Shown: positions 46,401 to 54,255 of the stretch, one piece after another
Numbering within the stretch: position 1 is the stretch's first letter
Layout of the letters: every line of letters starts with the position of its first letter
Source of the DNA: Streptomyces wedmorensis
Lineage (GTDB): Bacteria > Actinomycetota > Actinomycetes > Streptomycetales > Streptomycetaceae
Assembly: GCF_000716445.1 (NCBI RefSeq)
Contig: NZ_JNWK01000018.1
Location: 1-64,000 of the forward strand
Reading direction: 5' to 3'
DNA: 64,000 nucleotides
Program-made: the position numbers and the translations under genes
Notes under the pieces: generated by a model
Database searches by the model: none
What the model was told of the DNA's origin: nothing
What the model saw: the letters and a program-made list of their open reading frames with translations, nothing else

Positions 46401-47068
46401 CTGAGGTGAGTGTCGTCGCTGAACTGTACGCCGAGCATTCGGGAAGTCGAGATGTTACCCTTGTGGACATTCTTGCGGACGTACTCGACGTGGAGCATGT
46501 GCCGTATCTGGCTGCATTGCGTTACACAGACTCTGGGCTGCGCAAGCACGCGCAATGGCGTGATGTTTGGATCAGGCAGCGACGAGAGGACGAAGGAGTA
46601 TCTCCTAGTGATATCTCCGTCCCGCCTGAGTATGTGAATAGCGGCAGTCGACTCGACTTCCTCAAGGCGTCCTACTGGTCCCACCGCGGCAAGCTGGACG
46701 TCCCCAAGGAGCGGTTCATCTCGTACCCGGACGCGTCGCCCGACTCCGACCCGACCATTCTCCTCGGCTGGGCTGGCTGGGATCACAAGGATCAGGTGCA
46801 GGCGCTGGTCAACGTAATCAACGACCGCACCGAGCAGGCCGGTTGGGACACGCCGCGGCTCACCCCGCTCATCGCCGGCATCCAGGAACTGATGCCCTGG
46901 GTCCACCAGTGGCACGGCGAGCATGACGAAGAGTGGGGCGGCACGCCGTCCGAGGAGTACCAGGCGTACCTGGACGAGCAGCGCGCCAAGCATGGCCTCT
47001 CAGTGGAGGGCCTTACGGCCTGGCGCCCGGAGAAGAAGAAGGGCGGTAGGGCCAAAAAGGCCGACTGA
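43406..47068 (+). CDS. pglX: BREX-2 adenine-specific DNA methyltransferase PglX
   Basis: A 1220-aa SAM-dependent N6-adenine methyltransferase. Motif I DPACGSGHFLLGMF starts at residue 250. Motif IV NPPY is at 389-392, within VVGNPPYIEV. The N-terminal helical region KDLRKQVTALEDDLRART...ILATVFVRFCEDNGLI and the C-terminal GWAGWDHKDQVQALV...WHGEHDEEWGGTPSEEYQAYLDEQR are typical of PglX. In Pgl/BREX it marks DNA at a specific site. GTG 43406 (VDKAALLKDL) is chosen over the earlier frame. The segment from about 44,555 to 46,645 is clearly AT-richer than both ends, and G6 tracts occur at 44424, 44716 and 44941. Confidence 0.94.
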   Translation: MDKAALLKDLRKQVTALEDDLRARTDSEDEFRVALEREYKAAREAQRTAATYGAWRDERVTQAAAAWILATVFVRFCEDNGLITDPYIAGPGEQLADAEDRQAAFFRERPELNDRDWLVAGFEALAGSHEAVAGLFDRGHNPLWELTPSYEAATRLLGFWRERGADGEIVHVFADDELDTRFLGDLYQDLSEHARKTYALLQTPEFVEEFILDLTLEPAVEEFGLDPVWKHKPKGWQGTDPIARGLRCIDPACGSGHFLLGMFGRLLEKWRAAEPGTDDWELVRRSLESVHGCDKNPFAVAIARFRLLVAALKACGERRLSAAPAFPINVAVGDSLLHGRGAESVTETLDTLFGGGDEGMFAYRTEDVREYAERVDLLGRGTYHVVVGNPPYIEVSDEQEIKNYRAAYVCSNKFPLSVPFAQRLFELAVRSNVLEVQGGRVGQITSNSFMKRNSGKRLIEEFFPGVSLSHIIDVSRAHIPGHNREGTPTVVLVGENRIPSRRTSVRMVTGLKGGDGSAGDGPIHQRQPWLSIADQANGIGDAEDGWSAAGEVPRDYLAKHPWMLPGGGREQLRSTLANGSTPLKSIIEPPIGRAVRVGADAAFVRPLHCIGRGEANAKFLRGFLTGRSVRDWSAVGAEGILYPYAGEASPEVLARELWPWRTLLAARRTFKGDMADAGLEWWEYMQHTESAYATPLSITFAFKASHNHFSLDRGGNVFNRHAPIIKLTSSADLRAHYSLLAVLNSSVSCFLMREAAQHQGGGSAGHPWSWTMEFTGGIVQNLPIPDGSFDSFGEELDELSRTLLSHEPANVLNSGMPSRQRMEAARAEDEQTRANMIGLQEELDWVVYGAHGLLDRAEIARTLLPDGIEPPRVALGQRAFEIVLARKEGDGETSSGWFNRSDVIRSTEIPDDWSDQYKAIVQARIDVINSRRDIALIERPECKRRWESRRWEDREKEALKSWLLNACERRDLWFHLRDGFPSPRTLSVNQLADALRSDPEVSVVAELYAEHSGSRDVTLVDILADVLDVEHVPYLAALRYTDSGLRKHAQWRDVWIRQRREDEGVSPSDISVPPEYVNSGSRLDFLKASYWSHRGKLDVPKERFISYPDASPDSDPTILLGWAGWDHKDQVQALVNVINDRTEQAGWDTPRLTPLIAGIQELMPWVHQWHGEHDEEWGGTPSEEYQAYLDEQRAKHGLSVEGLTAWRPEKKKGGRAKKAD
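44424..44946. repeat. three G6 homopolymer tracts in pglX
   Basis: Runs of six G lie at 44424-44429, 44716-44721 and 44941-44946, around and just after the NPPY motif. In S. coelicolor a G tract in pglX is known to phase-vary by slippage; any of these could do the same here, which is inference. The gene is in frame as read. Confidence 0.5.
44555..46645. other. AT-richer mosaic segment of pglX
   Basis: Codon third positions become mixed here, with many A/T-ending codons, unlike the flanks. Counts on single 60-base lines: 42/60 G+C at 44161, 26/60 at 44761, 38/60 at 46741. The segment covers the end of the catalytic domain and the presumed target-recognition region, consistent with import of that part by recombination. 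The edges are estimated by eye. Confidence 0.75.
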
Positions 47069-47094
47069 GCCCGCGTGTACAGCCGCGTATAGAT

Positions 47095-47137
47095 GAGGGC
47101 GCCCCGCCGACGGCACGGTCCGTTGGCGGGTGCCCTC
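47095..47137. terminator. bidirectional terminator between pglX and DUF397 gene
   Basis: A long interrupted stem (GAGGGC, CCCGCC and ACGG pairing with CCGT, GGCGGG and GCCCTC) lies in the 82-bp gap between the convergent pglX and DUF397 genes. Confidence 0.68.
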
Positions 47138-47150
47138 GTCAATGCAGTGC

Positions 47151-47357
47151 TCAGCCTTGCGCGGTGAACTCCACGAAGGCAGCCCATTTTTCAGGCGCCA
47201 GGGACAGGCGCGGCCCTTCCATGTCCTTCGAATCCCGGACGTACACGGTGCCGGGGCGTACAGCGACCTCAACGCACTGGCCGCCCTCGGCGCCGCTGTA
47301 GCTGCTCTTGCGCCATGCGAGTTCGAGGGCGCTAGCGGTGGTGTCTGCGACGTTCAT
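47151..47357 (-). CDS. DUF397 domain protein
   Basis: A 68-aa protein whose whole length matches DUF397: LAWRKSSYSGAEGGQCVEVAV...VYVRDSKDMEGPRLSLAPEKWAAFVEF. These small proteins are almost always encoded directly after a Scr1-type HTH regulator in Streptomyces, as here, where its ATG overlaps that gene's stop. They are thought to act with the regulator in developmental or antibiotic control. Some studied members act as antagonists of their partner; here the role is inferred. Confidence 0.9.
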   Translation of the reverse strand: MNVADTTASALELAWRKSSYSGAEGGQCVEVAVRPGTVYVRDSKDMEGPRLSLAPEKWAAFVEFTAQG

Positions 47358-48211
47358 ACTTCTCCCAGCAGCTTCTCGATGAAGGCCAGAGACTCCCATG
47401 GGGTGAGAGCCTGCGCTCGGATGATCCCATAGCGCGCCGCAAGCGCGCGGACCTCCTCTCGATCCGTCACCAGCGTGCTCCGCCCCTGGGCCTCCATGTA
47501 TCCGAACTGATTGCCACCGCGTTGAGTCATCAGCGTGAAGGGGCCGTCCACGCCGGCGTTGTCCTGTCGGTCGAGCGGCATGACCTGGAGCTCGACGTTG
47601 CGCCTCTGTGCGACCAGACGGATCTGTTCGAGCTGGCCCCTCTGCACAGACCTTCCGCCGAGCGGGCGCCGCAGGGCGGGCTCCTCCATGACGAAGCTGA
47701 GCAGCGGAGAAGGTTGCCGATTGAAGATCTCTTGGCGAGTCATCCGAGCCGTAACGCGCTGCTCGATGATGTCCTCATTCAGTAGCGGGCGGCGCATGGT
47801 TAGTAGAGCTCGGGTGTACTCCTCTGTCTGCAACAGGCCGTTGACTACGTGGTTGTCGTACACGTGAATCTCAGCGGCCTCCATCTCCAACCGCGCCGCG
47901 TCCCGAAAGAACGCCGGATACTGCGCCCGCGCCACCTCCCTCTTCCCCGCCTTCAACACCCCACCCGCATCCAGCACCTCATCCGCCTGGTCGATGAACC
48001 TCGGCGGCGGAATCCGTCTCCCCTGCTCGAACGACGCGATCGTCGACGCCGAGTACCCCGTCCGCGCCCCCAGCTCCGCCCGTTCAACCCCCGCCCGCAC
48101 CCGGCACAGCTTCAACTGCTGACCGAAGAGGTGCAGGATCCCCGATCCGGACTCATCCCCGCCCCCACCCCTGGCCTCGTAGCTGTCCTCGGACCCCTGC
48201 TGCTCCACCAC
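47354..48211 (-). CDS. Scr1-family helix-turn-helix regulator (DUF5753)
   Basis: About 285 aa. An N-terminal XRE-type HTH (FGQQLKLCRVRAGVERAELGARTGYSASTIASFEQGRRIPPPRFIDQADEVLDAGG) is followed by the DUF5753 domain (EIHVYDNHVVNGLLQTEEYTRALLTMRRPLLNEDIIEQRVTARMTRQEIFNR...). GTG 48211 has GGAGG at eight bases; GTG 48208 is an adjacent alternative. With the DUF397 gene downstream and the divergent RsbW-like ATPase it forms the standard Streptomyces regulatory trio. It sits inside the pglX-pglY gap and may or may not regulate defence genes. Confidence 0.88.
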   Translation of the reverse strand: MVEQQGSEDSYEARGGGGDESGSGILHLFGQQLKLCRVRAGVERAELGARTGYSASTIASFEQGRRIPPPRFIDQADEVLDAGGVLKAGKREVARAQYPAFFRDAARLEMEAAEIHVYDNHVVNGLLQTEEYTRALLTMRRPLLNEDIIEQRVTARMTRQEIFNRQPSPLLSFVMEEPALRRPLGGRSVQRGQLEQIRLVAQRRNVELQVMPLDRQDNAGVDGPFTLMTQRGGNQFGYMEAQGRSTLVTDREEVRALAARYGIIRAQALTPWESLAFIEKLLGEV

Positions 48212-48332
48212 GCCCGGCACCTCCGCAACCCGCCCCGCACCACGTACACCGCGCGCCACCAACGCGTACAGCCCGTACCGTCAGCGCGTCACTCCTGGTC
48301 AACGGTACGCACGCTCCGCAACCGTTCTCCGC

Positions 48333-48815
48333 ATGAACCAGGCAATTACTCCTCCCGTGGTGGAACAACAACACCCGACCACCACCCACGAGTTCACGAT
48401 GCAGTTCACCTCCACCCCACGCGGAGCCCGTCTCGCCCGCCGGCTCGTCTCCCACCGGCTCGACGACTGGGGCCACCCCTACACCTCCACCCCCAACGAG
48501 ACCCTCACCCTCATCGCTGCCGAACTCACCGCCAACGCCGTCCGCCACGGCCACGTCCCCGGCCGCGACTTCCGCCTCCGCCTGCTCCTCGTCGCCACAA
48601 CCCTCCGCATCGAGGTCACCGACACCCGTACGGAGAGGCAGCTCAACACCGACCTCACGCACGCACCACCGCCGACCGAGGAATCAGGCCGGGGCCTCTA
48701 CCTCGTCCGCCACCTGGCCGACCGCCTCGGCTGGTTCCCTCGTGTAGGCGCTCCCGGTAAGACGGTCTGGGCCGAACTCGACCTCCTCGCACCACCACTC
48801 GCCGCATCCTCATAA
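48333..48815 (+). CDS. RsbW-like ATP-binding protein (HATPase)
   Basis: A 160-aa single-domain GHKL ATPase of the anti-sigma-factor/RsbW type. The N box is LTLIAAELTANAVRHGHV, the G1 region is IEVTDTRTE, and the G2 region is EESGRGLYLVRHLADRLGW. ATG 48333 lies 122 bp from the divergent Scr1-type gene, the usual layout of this trio. Such proteins bind ATP and often act as kinases or antagonists of a partner regulator. Confidence 0.85.
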   Translation: MNQAITPPVVEQQHPTTTHEFTMQFTSTPRGARLARRLVSHRLDDWGHPYTSTPNETLTLIAAELTANAVRHGHVPGRDFRLRLLLVATTLRIEVTDTRTERQLNTDLTHAPPPTEESGRGLYLVRHLADRLGWFPRVGAPGKTVWAELDLLAPPLAASS

Positions 48816-48912
48816 AAGTGAAAAGATCTGAAATAGCGTCATCTGTCTCGCTAGCCTTGATCCGTCCCAGCGGGCCCCAACGGGCCCGCCCGCACCACGT
48901 TTCAGGACGACC

Positions 48913-50841
48913 GTGAAGATCAAGCGTGTACGCATCGAGAACTTCTGCTGCCTGCACAAGGTGGACATCGCCTTCGACGAGATCACCTCGTTCATCGGCC
49001 CGACCGGCGTCGGCAAGTCCACCGTGCTCCGCGCACTCGACTGGTTCTTCAACGGCGAAAAGTCGGTGGCCCTCACCACTGACGACATCCACTCGGCGGT
49101 GGCAGGTGCCGGCGGCGAGCGCATCTCCGTCGAGGTCGAGTTCGACGGACTGACCGACTTCGACCGAGAGGCCCTCGGCCGGTACGCCCCCGACGACGCC
49201 ACCACCGTGAGCATCTGGCGTACCGGGGACAACGGTGAGGACAAGATCACCGGCAAGGCACTCGCGTACGCGCCCTTCGACGAGATCCGGAGCGTGCTCG
49301 GCGGCGCGATGACAAAGCGCAGGGCGTACAACGCCCTCCGGGACAGCACCCCGAGTCTCGGGATGCCTCCCGCCGGCAGCGAGAAGGCCGTGAACGAGGC
49401 CATGCTCGCCTGGGAGCGGGCGCACCGGGACCAGCTCACCGAGGCGGAGGTCGAGGACACCCACTTCTTCGGGTTCGCCGGGCAGAGCAAGCTCGCCCAG
49501 TTGATCGACTTCGTCTTCGTCTCCGCCGACCTGCGCGCCTACGAGGAGGCCGACGACCAGAAGGCCTCTGCCATCGCTCGCATCCTCGACCACGCCGTCG
49601 ACCGTACCGAGGCCGACGCCCAGCTCGGTGAGATCGAGGAGAACGCCCAGCTCGCCCGCCAGGCGGTCCACGACAACGTCTACGGTCCCGCTCTGAAGGA
49701 CATCTCCGACGCGCTCTCCGCCGAGGTCGCGAAGCTCACCACCGGGCGCCAGGTCATAGTCACCCCGACCGTACGGGCGCCGAGGCCGGCCAAGACCGCG
49801 TTCCAGGTGAGCATCAAGGACGGGGGTGCCGAGACGTCCGTGTACCGCCAGGGGCACGGCTTCCAGCGGGCGCTGATCATTGCCGCGCTGAAGTACCTGG
49901 CCGACCGCAGGCGGCCGGAGGGCGGGACCCGGACGCTGTGTCTGGCGGTCGAGGAGCCGGAGCTGTTCCAGCATCCGCCGCAGGCGCGGACGTTCGCGAA
50001 GGTACTGCGCGAGCTGGTGACCTCGTCCGCCGAGGGGCGTACGCAGGTGATGTACGCGACGCACAGTCCGGTCTTCATCGACCCGGCCGGCTATCACCAG
50101 GTCCGGCGGCTCACTCGCGACGCCGGGGCAGAGCACCCGGTCACCCGGGTGAGGCAGGTGACGGAGGACGAGCTGTGCCGGTCCCTGGAGGGGCTGGTGA
50201 AAGAGGAGGCCGTCCGGCGGCGTAGCGGCGTCGCGATGGCGGGGTCGCTCGCCGAGGCGTTCTTCGCCCACGCGGCGGTCCTGGGCGAGGGGACGACCGA
50301 CGGCGCGCTGCTCGACGGCTGTGCCGAGCGGAACGGGATCAACCTCGGCGCCGAGGGAATCACCTACGTCGACGTGACCGGCAGGGATAATCTCCTGCTC
50401 AGCCACGCGATCCTGTCCGCGATGGGCGTGCCCTGCCACGTGGTCTTCGACGGTGACGCCGGGATGGAGGAGCGCAAGCGCGAGTCGGTGCGGCACTTCG
50501 ACGAGGAGAAGCGTGCGGAGAAGGAGGCTGCGTTCGAGCAGCAGGCGCGCAAGATCTCGGGGAGCAACGCGGACCTGCTCGGGTACTTGGGGGAGTCCAG
50601 GTCTCCCTGGCCGGAGACCGGTTCGGCCGGTACGTACACGGTGTTCGCGGACAACCTGGAGACGTATCTCGGGGAGAGCTGGCCCTCCTGGGGTGAGCGG
50701 CAGCAGCAGCTGATCGCCGCGGGCGAGGGCGTCTCGGACAAGAACGCGGCCACGTACCGGGAGGCGGCCCGCACGGCCGCGACAGCCCCGCCGTACGTAC
50801 TCCAGGCGATGCTGGAGAACGTCAGGGGGATGGTTCGCTGA
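48913..50841 (+). CDS. OLD-family ATP-dependent nuclease (AAA ATPase + TOPRIM)
   Basis: A 642-aa protein with an SMC/ABC-like ATPase and a C-terminal TOPRIM domain, the overcoming-lysogenization-defect (OLD) nuclease layout. Walker A is FIGPTGVGKST (G29-T37). The ABC-like signature region is YRQGHGFQRALIIAALKYL. Walker B and D-loop are LCLAVEEPELFQHPPQA, and the H-loop is YATHSPVFI. TOPRIM residues are VLGEGTTD (E459) and VFDGDAG (D513, D515). GTG 48913 has AGGACGACC upstream. No UvrD-like partner (GajB) lies beside it, so it is a single-gene type. It is probably a defence nuclease; the cargo position within BREX supports this. Confidence 0.86.
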   Translation: MKIKRVRIENFCCLHKVDIAFDEITSFIGPTGVGKSTVLRALDWFFNGEKSVALTTDDIHSAVAGAGGERISVEVEFDGLTDFDREALGRYAPDDATTVSIWRTGDNGEDKITGKALAYAPFDEIRSVLGGAMTKRRAYNALRDSTPSLGMPPAGSEKAVNEAMLAWERAHRDQLTEAEVEDTHFFGFAGQSKLAQLIDFVFVSADLRAYEEADDQKASAIARILDHAVDRTEADAQLGEIEENAQLARQAVHDNVYGPALKDISDALSAEVAKLTTGRQVIVTPTVRAPRPAKTAFQVSIKDGGAETSVYRQGHGFQRALIIAALKYLADRRRPEGGTRTLCLAVEEPELFQHPPQARTFAKVLRELVTSSAEGRTQVMYATHSPVFIDPAGYHQVRRLTRDAGAEHPVTRVRQVTEDELCRSLEGLVKEEAVRRRSGVAMAGSLAEAFFAHAAVLGEGTTDGALLDGCAERNGINLGAEGITYVDVTGRDNLLLSHAILSAMGVPCHVVFDGDAGMEERKRESVRHFDEEKRAEKEAAFEQQARKISGSNADLLGYLGESRSPWPETGSAGTYTVFADNLETYLGESWPSWGERQQQLIAAGEGVSDKNAATYREAARTAATAPPYVLQAMLENVRGMVR

Positions 50842-50928
50842 CCCTTGGGCTTCCGCTCCGGCCGGGACGGGGGGGAGGGGGAGGGGGCACGGCACCCGCT
50901 CCAGCCGTCCCGGGCCGCAGACACTGCC

Positions 50929-52590
50929 TCAACTGCACGCCCGAGACGTTTTCTCCGTCACCGCCACATCCTCCAGACGAACGGAAAGGGGCTCGCCCCG
51001 CCGTGGATCCCACAGCCAGACCCGGTCACCGGACGGGCCGAACGTCAGCAGCGGGCGAGCGGAGGCAAGCGGCCCGTTGAAGACCGCGATGTCCTCGCTC
51101 AGCGGCTTCACGCAGACGAGGCTGCCCTGGATCCCGTAGTACCGAGCCGGATCGCGGCCGGACGCCACCGCCGCCCGCGCCCGGGACGAGTCGATCTGAG
51201 CAACGGCGATTCCGGTCAGCAGAGTCATGCCCACGACGAAGAGGGTCATCAGCGCAAGTCCCACTCGCTCCATGCCGCGCACCCGAATGAGGTGGAAATG
51301 GCGGGCCCACCCGGCGAGGGCCAGAACAACCGTGACACCCAGGGCTGCGGCGCCGACCGGCACGAGTGATGCCGCGTAGGACCAGTACACAGACACGGAG
51401 GCGGCTTCTGACGGAAGATCGAACGCACGCCGCAGGTAGACCGTGTGCATCAAGCCTCCGAACCAGGGGAGGGTGAGCCCGAGCGCGGGGATCAGAGCGG
51501 GCACCGCCCAGTTGGCGTTGCGGCTGAACCAGGAGTGCACGAAGGCGTACCTGAGGCCGTACGACACCGGGGGAATGAGAACCACGGTGACAGCGGCCCA
51601 TGCGACCGTCTCTGCGGAGGGCGTACTCGCCACGATGCCCGGGACCTGCATCCCGATCACGACCGAAATGCCCACGAAGAGTGAGCCTCTTACAAGCGGG
51701 ACGATCTGAGCCCCGGGCTCGCGACGGGGGGCGAGTTTCGTACCTACCGGCCACACCAGCGCGCATGCGATGAGGATCGGGAGCAGGACGAGCAGGGCTT
51801 CCGAAAGGGCGGCCACGTACCCGCATGCCACTCCTGCGATGGTGTAGGCCGAAAGGAGCAGCGCAGCAGGCCAGAGGTTGAAGGACTCAGCAGGGGCGTC
51901 CTCGGGATTCCGTCCTTCCATTCCCGCGGGGATACGCAGGTGGAGAATCCCTGGGTCGTAAGGGCGACGAGTGAAGGCCCCGCGCGCCAGCAGCTCAGCT
52001 ACTGCCTCGACACGCGGTCGGCCGTCCTGCTTGATGATCCGGACACTCGTCACCAAGCCCAACAGCTCACGCCAGGCGAAGATGCGGCTTCTGAAGTCCT
52101 GCCGTACGGAGGGTCCGGCCAGTGCCTCCCGACGCCCGCGGTAGGCATGCAGCACCGTCCGGTGGTCCACGGACAGCTCGTGTTCGACGAGTGCCGCATC
52201 CACCACCCACATCCCCGCCTGATGCCGCCGTGCCAGCCACTCGATCTCCGAGACCGCCGCCTGCACCGCGCCGAACCGGGCTCCGTGCAGGCGCACTTCC
52301 ACCAGCAGCCCCCGACGTCCGCTCCCCAGAGCGTCTTCCTCTTCGTCGCCGGGCACCCACGGCCGTACCGACCACCCCCGCCCCTCCAACAGCTGCGTCG
52401 ACAGCTCCGACTCCTCCGGGCTGTCGACCACCGCGACGAGTAACTCGACCCGCCGGTTGAACGGCTCGACAGGCAGTGGCGAGGGCGCCGGGTCCGCGCT
52501 GTCCTGGCGGCCACCGGAGCCATTGCCATCCCGCTGAGCCGGAATCGCCCTGCCCGTCCTGCCCGTCGTACGCCGAGACACCCGTCGCAT
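50929..52590 (-). CDS. unknown polytopic membrane protein with N-terminal cytosolic domain
   Basis: A 553-aa protein with no family I recognise. Residues ~1-250 are soluble; residues ~45-130 alternate strands and helices (RRVELLVAVVDSPEESELSTQLLEGRGWSVRPW...GLLVEVRLHGARFGAVQAAVSEIEWLARRHQAG). The next ~280 residues hold about seven to eight hydrophobic helices, for example LWPAALLLSAYTIAGVACGYVAAL, ALLVLLPILIACALVWPVG, LFVGISVVIGMQVPGIV, TVAWAAVTVVLIPPVSYG, LIPALGLTLPWFGGLM, SLVPVGAAALGVTVVLALAG and LALMTLFVVGMTLLTGIAV. A short extracytoplasmic tail follows. It diverges from the PIN-like gene 145 bp away. A membrane effector or sensor role is speculation. Confidence 0.75.
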   Translation of the reverse strand: MRRVSRRTTGRTGRAIPAQRDGNGSGGRQDSADPAPSPLPVEPFNRRVELLVAVVDSPEESELSTQLLEGRGWSVRPWVPGDEEEDALGSGRRGLLVEVRLHGARFGAVQAAVSEIEWLARRHQAGMWVVDAALVEHELSVDHRTVLHAYRGRREALAGPSVRQDFRSRIFAWRELLGLVTSVRIIKQDGRPRVEAVAELLARGAFTRRPYDPGILHLRIPAGMEGRNPEDAPAESFNLWPAALLLSAYTIAGVACGYVAALSEALLVLLPILIACALVWPVGTKLAPRREPGAQIVPLVRGSLFVGISVVIGMQVPGIVASTPSAETVAWAAVTVVLIPPVSYGLRYAFVHSWFSRNANWAVPALIPALGLTLPWFGGLMHTVYLRRAFDLPSEAASVSVYWSYAASLVPVGAAALGVTVVLALAGWARHFHLIRVRGMERVGLALMTLFVVGMTLLTGIAVAQIDSSRARAAVASGRDPARYYGIQGSLVCVKPLSEDIAVFNGPLASARPLLTFGPSGDRVWLWDPRRGEPLSVRLEDVAVTEKTSRACS

Positions 52591-52735
52591 ACCTGACACT
52601 CCACACCTCCGTGGTCCGACTTCAGCCCAGGCGAGATTTGGCCGAGAGGTCACTCCCGCACCTCGGTCGATCCTGGAACCATCCCTCCTATGCCCGAGGC
52701 ATGTACCGGGCCAACGAGGGGAAGCGCACAGCAGT

Positions 52736-54136
52736 ATGGGGTACAAGGACAACCCGGAAGGCCAGACCACCGGACGCGGGATCTTCGACTGCGACGGGGC
52801 CCACCGCACCCCGCTCAAGAGCGACTACGAGCGGGTCTTCCAGTCCGGGATGATCGTCCTCGACACCAACGTGCTGCTCAACCTCTACCGTTCCAACGCC
52901 CGCACCCGGCAGGACACCTTCGCTGTCCTCTCCAAGCTCCGCGACCGGCTCTGGGTCCCGCACCAGGTGCTCACCGAGTTCTGGCGCAATCGCGAACTCA
53001 GGTCGATCCGCCATCACCACAGCACCCGGGCGAAGGAGACCTCCCTCGCCCTCGACAAGGCGCGCAGGTCGGCGCACGACGCCGTCGACCGGTGGGTGAA
53101 GGACGTACGTCTCAAGCAGGACGAGGGCGTCACCCTGCGCATCGACGAAGGGCTCAAGACGCTCGCGGAGGCGATCGACGGACTACGGGAGATCATCGAC
53201 GCGCAGGCCGAGCGGGATGCTCTCCTGGGCACGGCCGAGACGCACAGCGACCCCGTACTGGCCGACCTGGAGCCGCTCCTGCAAGGCCGCATCGGGGAGC
53301 CGCTGCCGACCGACGAGTACGACAAGGCGGTCCAGGCGGCGCAGAAGCGAGCGGACGAGGAGATCCCGCCCGGGTACGAGGACTTCAAGACGAAGCCGCC
53401 GGAGCGCGCGGCCGGCGACTACCTCCTCTGGGTGCAGCTCCTCAAGGAGGCGCAGAACCACGAAGGCGACGTCTTGCTCGTCACCGGTGACGTCAAGAAG
53501 GACTGGTGGCACCCGAAGGACGGCGACATCTCCGCCCGCCCTCGAGCCGAGCTGGTGGTGGAGCTGCGTGAGCACGCCGGTGTACAGCTCTACATGCTGA
53601 CCCCCGCCGACCTGCTCAAGTGGGCAGAGGAGCTGCTCGAGGGGCTCGATGTCGACAAGGACTCCGTCGACGACCTGGAGCAGCTTCGTGAGGCGGACCG
53701 CGAAGAAACGACGGCCGAGACCGGCTGGACCCGACAGTCCCTCGGAATCTTCGTCGAGCACCTGCGGGTGCGCTACCCGGCACACGCCAAGGTGATCATC
53801 GCCGCCGCGGCGAACGGCGGCTTCGTGGACAGGGCCACCGTGTACGACCTGGCGGGATATCCCGACGACCGGCGGCTCAAGGGCTTCACCCGGCCCATCA
53901 GCACCGTGGCACGGGAGCTGGAGGACCAGGGGCTGCTGACGGGCGAGGAGTCCTTCCTGCTCCACACCATCTACGGTTCGCCTACCGAGCCCTCGTGGGC
54001 CACCGGGTTCCGGATCCCGGACGAGGCCGTGCCGATACTTCTGGAGACGTTCGTGGAGCCGGGGCGGTCGCCGCAGCCCCCCAAGGGCGAGGGCGACCCC
54101 GGCGACGGCTCGAAGCCTTCAGAGACCGAGCGGTAG
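52736..54136 (+). CDS. PIN-like (DUF4935-type) nuclease
   Basis: A 466-aa protein. A PIN-like ribonuclease domain fills residues ~30-300, with acidic residues at the expected places: VLDTNVLLNLYR (D43), VLTEFWRNREL, then GDYLLWVQLLKEA and LLVTGDVKKDWWH. It is extended by helical inserts as in DUF4935 (PIN_8) proteins. The last ~130 residues (LGIFVEHLRVRYPAHAKVIIAAAANGGFVDRATVYDLAGY...TVARELEDQGLL) look like a winged-helix domain. ATG 52736 follows GAGGGGAAG. PIN-like proteins of this type occur in defence islands and may cleave RNA on infection; here that is inference. Confidence 0.82.
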   Translation: MGYKDNPEGQTTGRGIFDCDGAHRTPLKSDYERVFQSGMIVLDTNVLLNLYRSNARTRQDTFAVLSKLRDRLWVPHQVLTEFWRNRELRSIRHHHSTRAKETSLALDKARRSAHDAVDRWVKDVRLKQDEGVTLRIDEGLKTLAEAIDGLREIIDAQAERDALLGTAETHSDPVLADLEPLLQGRIGEPLPTDEYDKAVQAAQKRADEEIPPGYEDFKTKPPERAAGDYLLWVQLLKEAQNHEGDVLLVTGDVKKDWWHPKDGDISARPRAELVVELREHAGVQLYMLTPADLLKWAEELLEGLDVDKDSVDDLEQLREADREETTAETGWTRQSLGIFVEHLRVRYPAHAKVIIAAAANGGFVDRATVYDLAGYPDDRRLKGFTRPISTVARELEDQGLLTGEESFLLHTIYGSPTEPSWATGFRIPDEAVPILLETFVEPGRSPQPPKGEGDPGDGSKPSETER

Positions 54137-54255
54137 GAAGAACAGGTCCGTGGCACCGGCGCCGCGGCTCCTGCCCCGAGGCTGAAATCGCACCCTTGCC
54201 CTCCTCGTATCTCCCTGTCACACAAGGGAGAGCGGATCGAGGACAGGGGGCAACC

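Noticed and set aside
48913..50841. Gabija system (GajA-like OLD nuclease)
   Set aside because: No GajB/UvrD-like helicase gene is adjacent; the neighbours are a HATPase gene and a membrane-protein gene.
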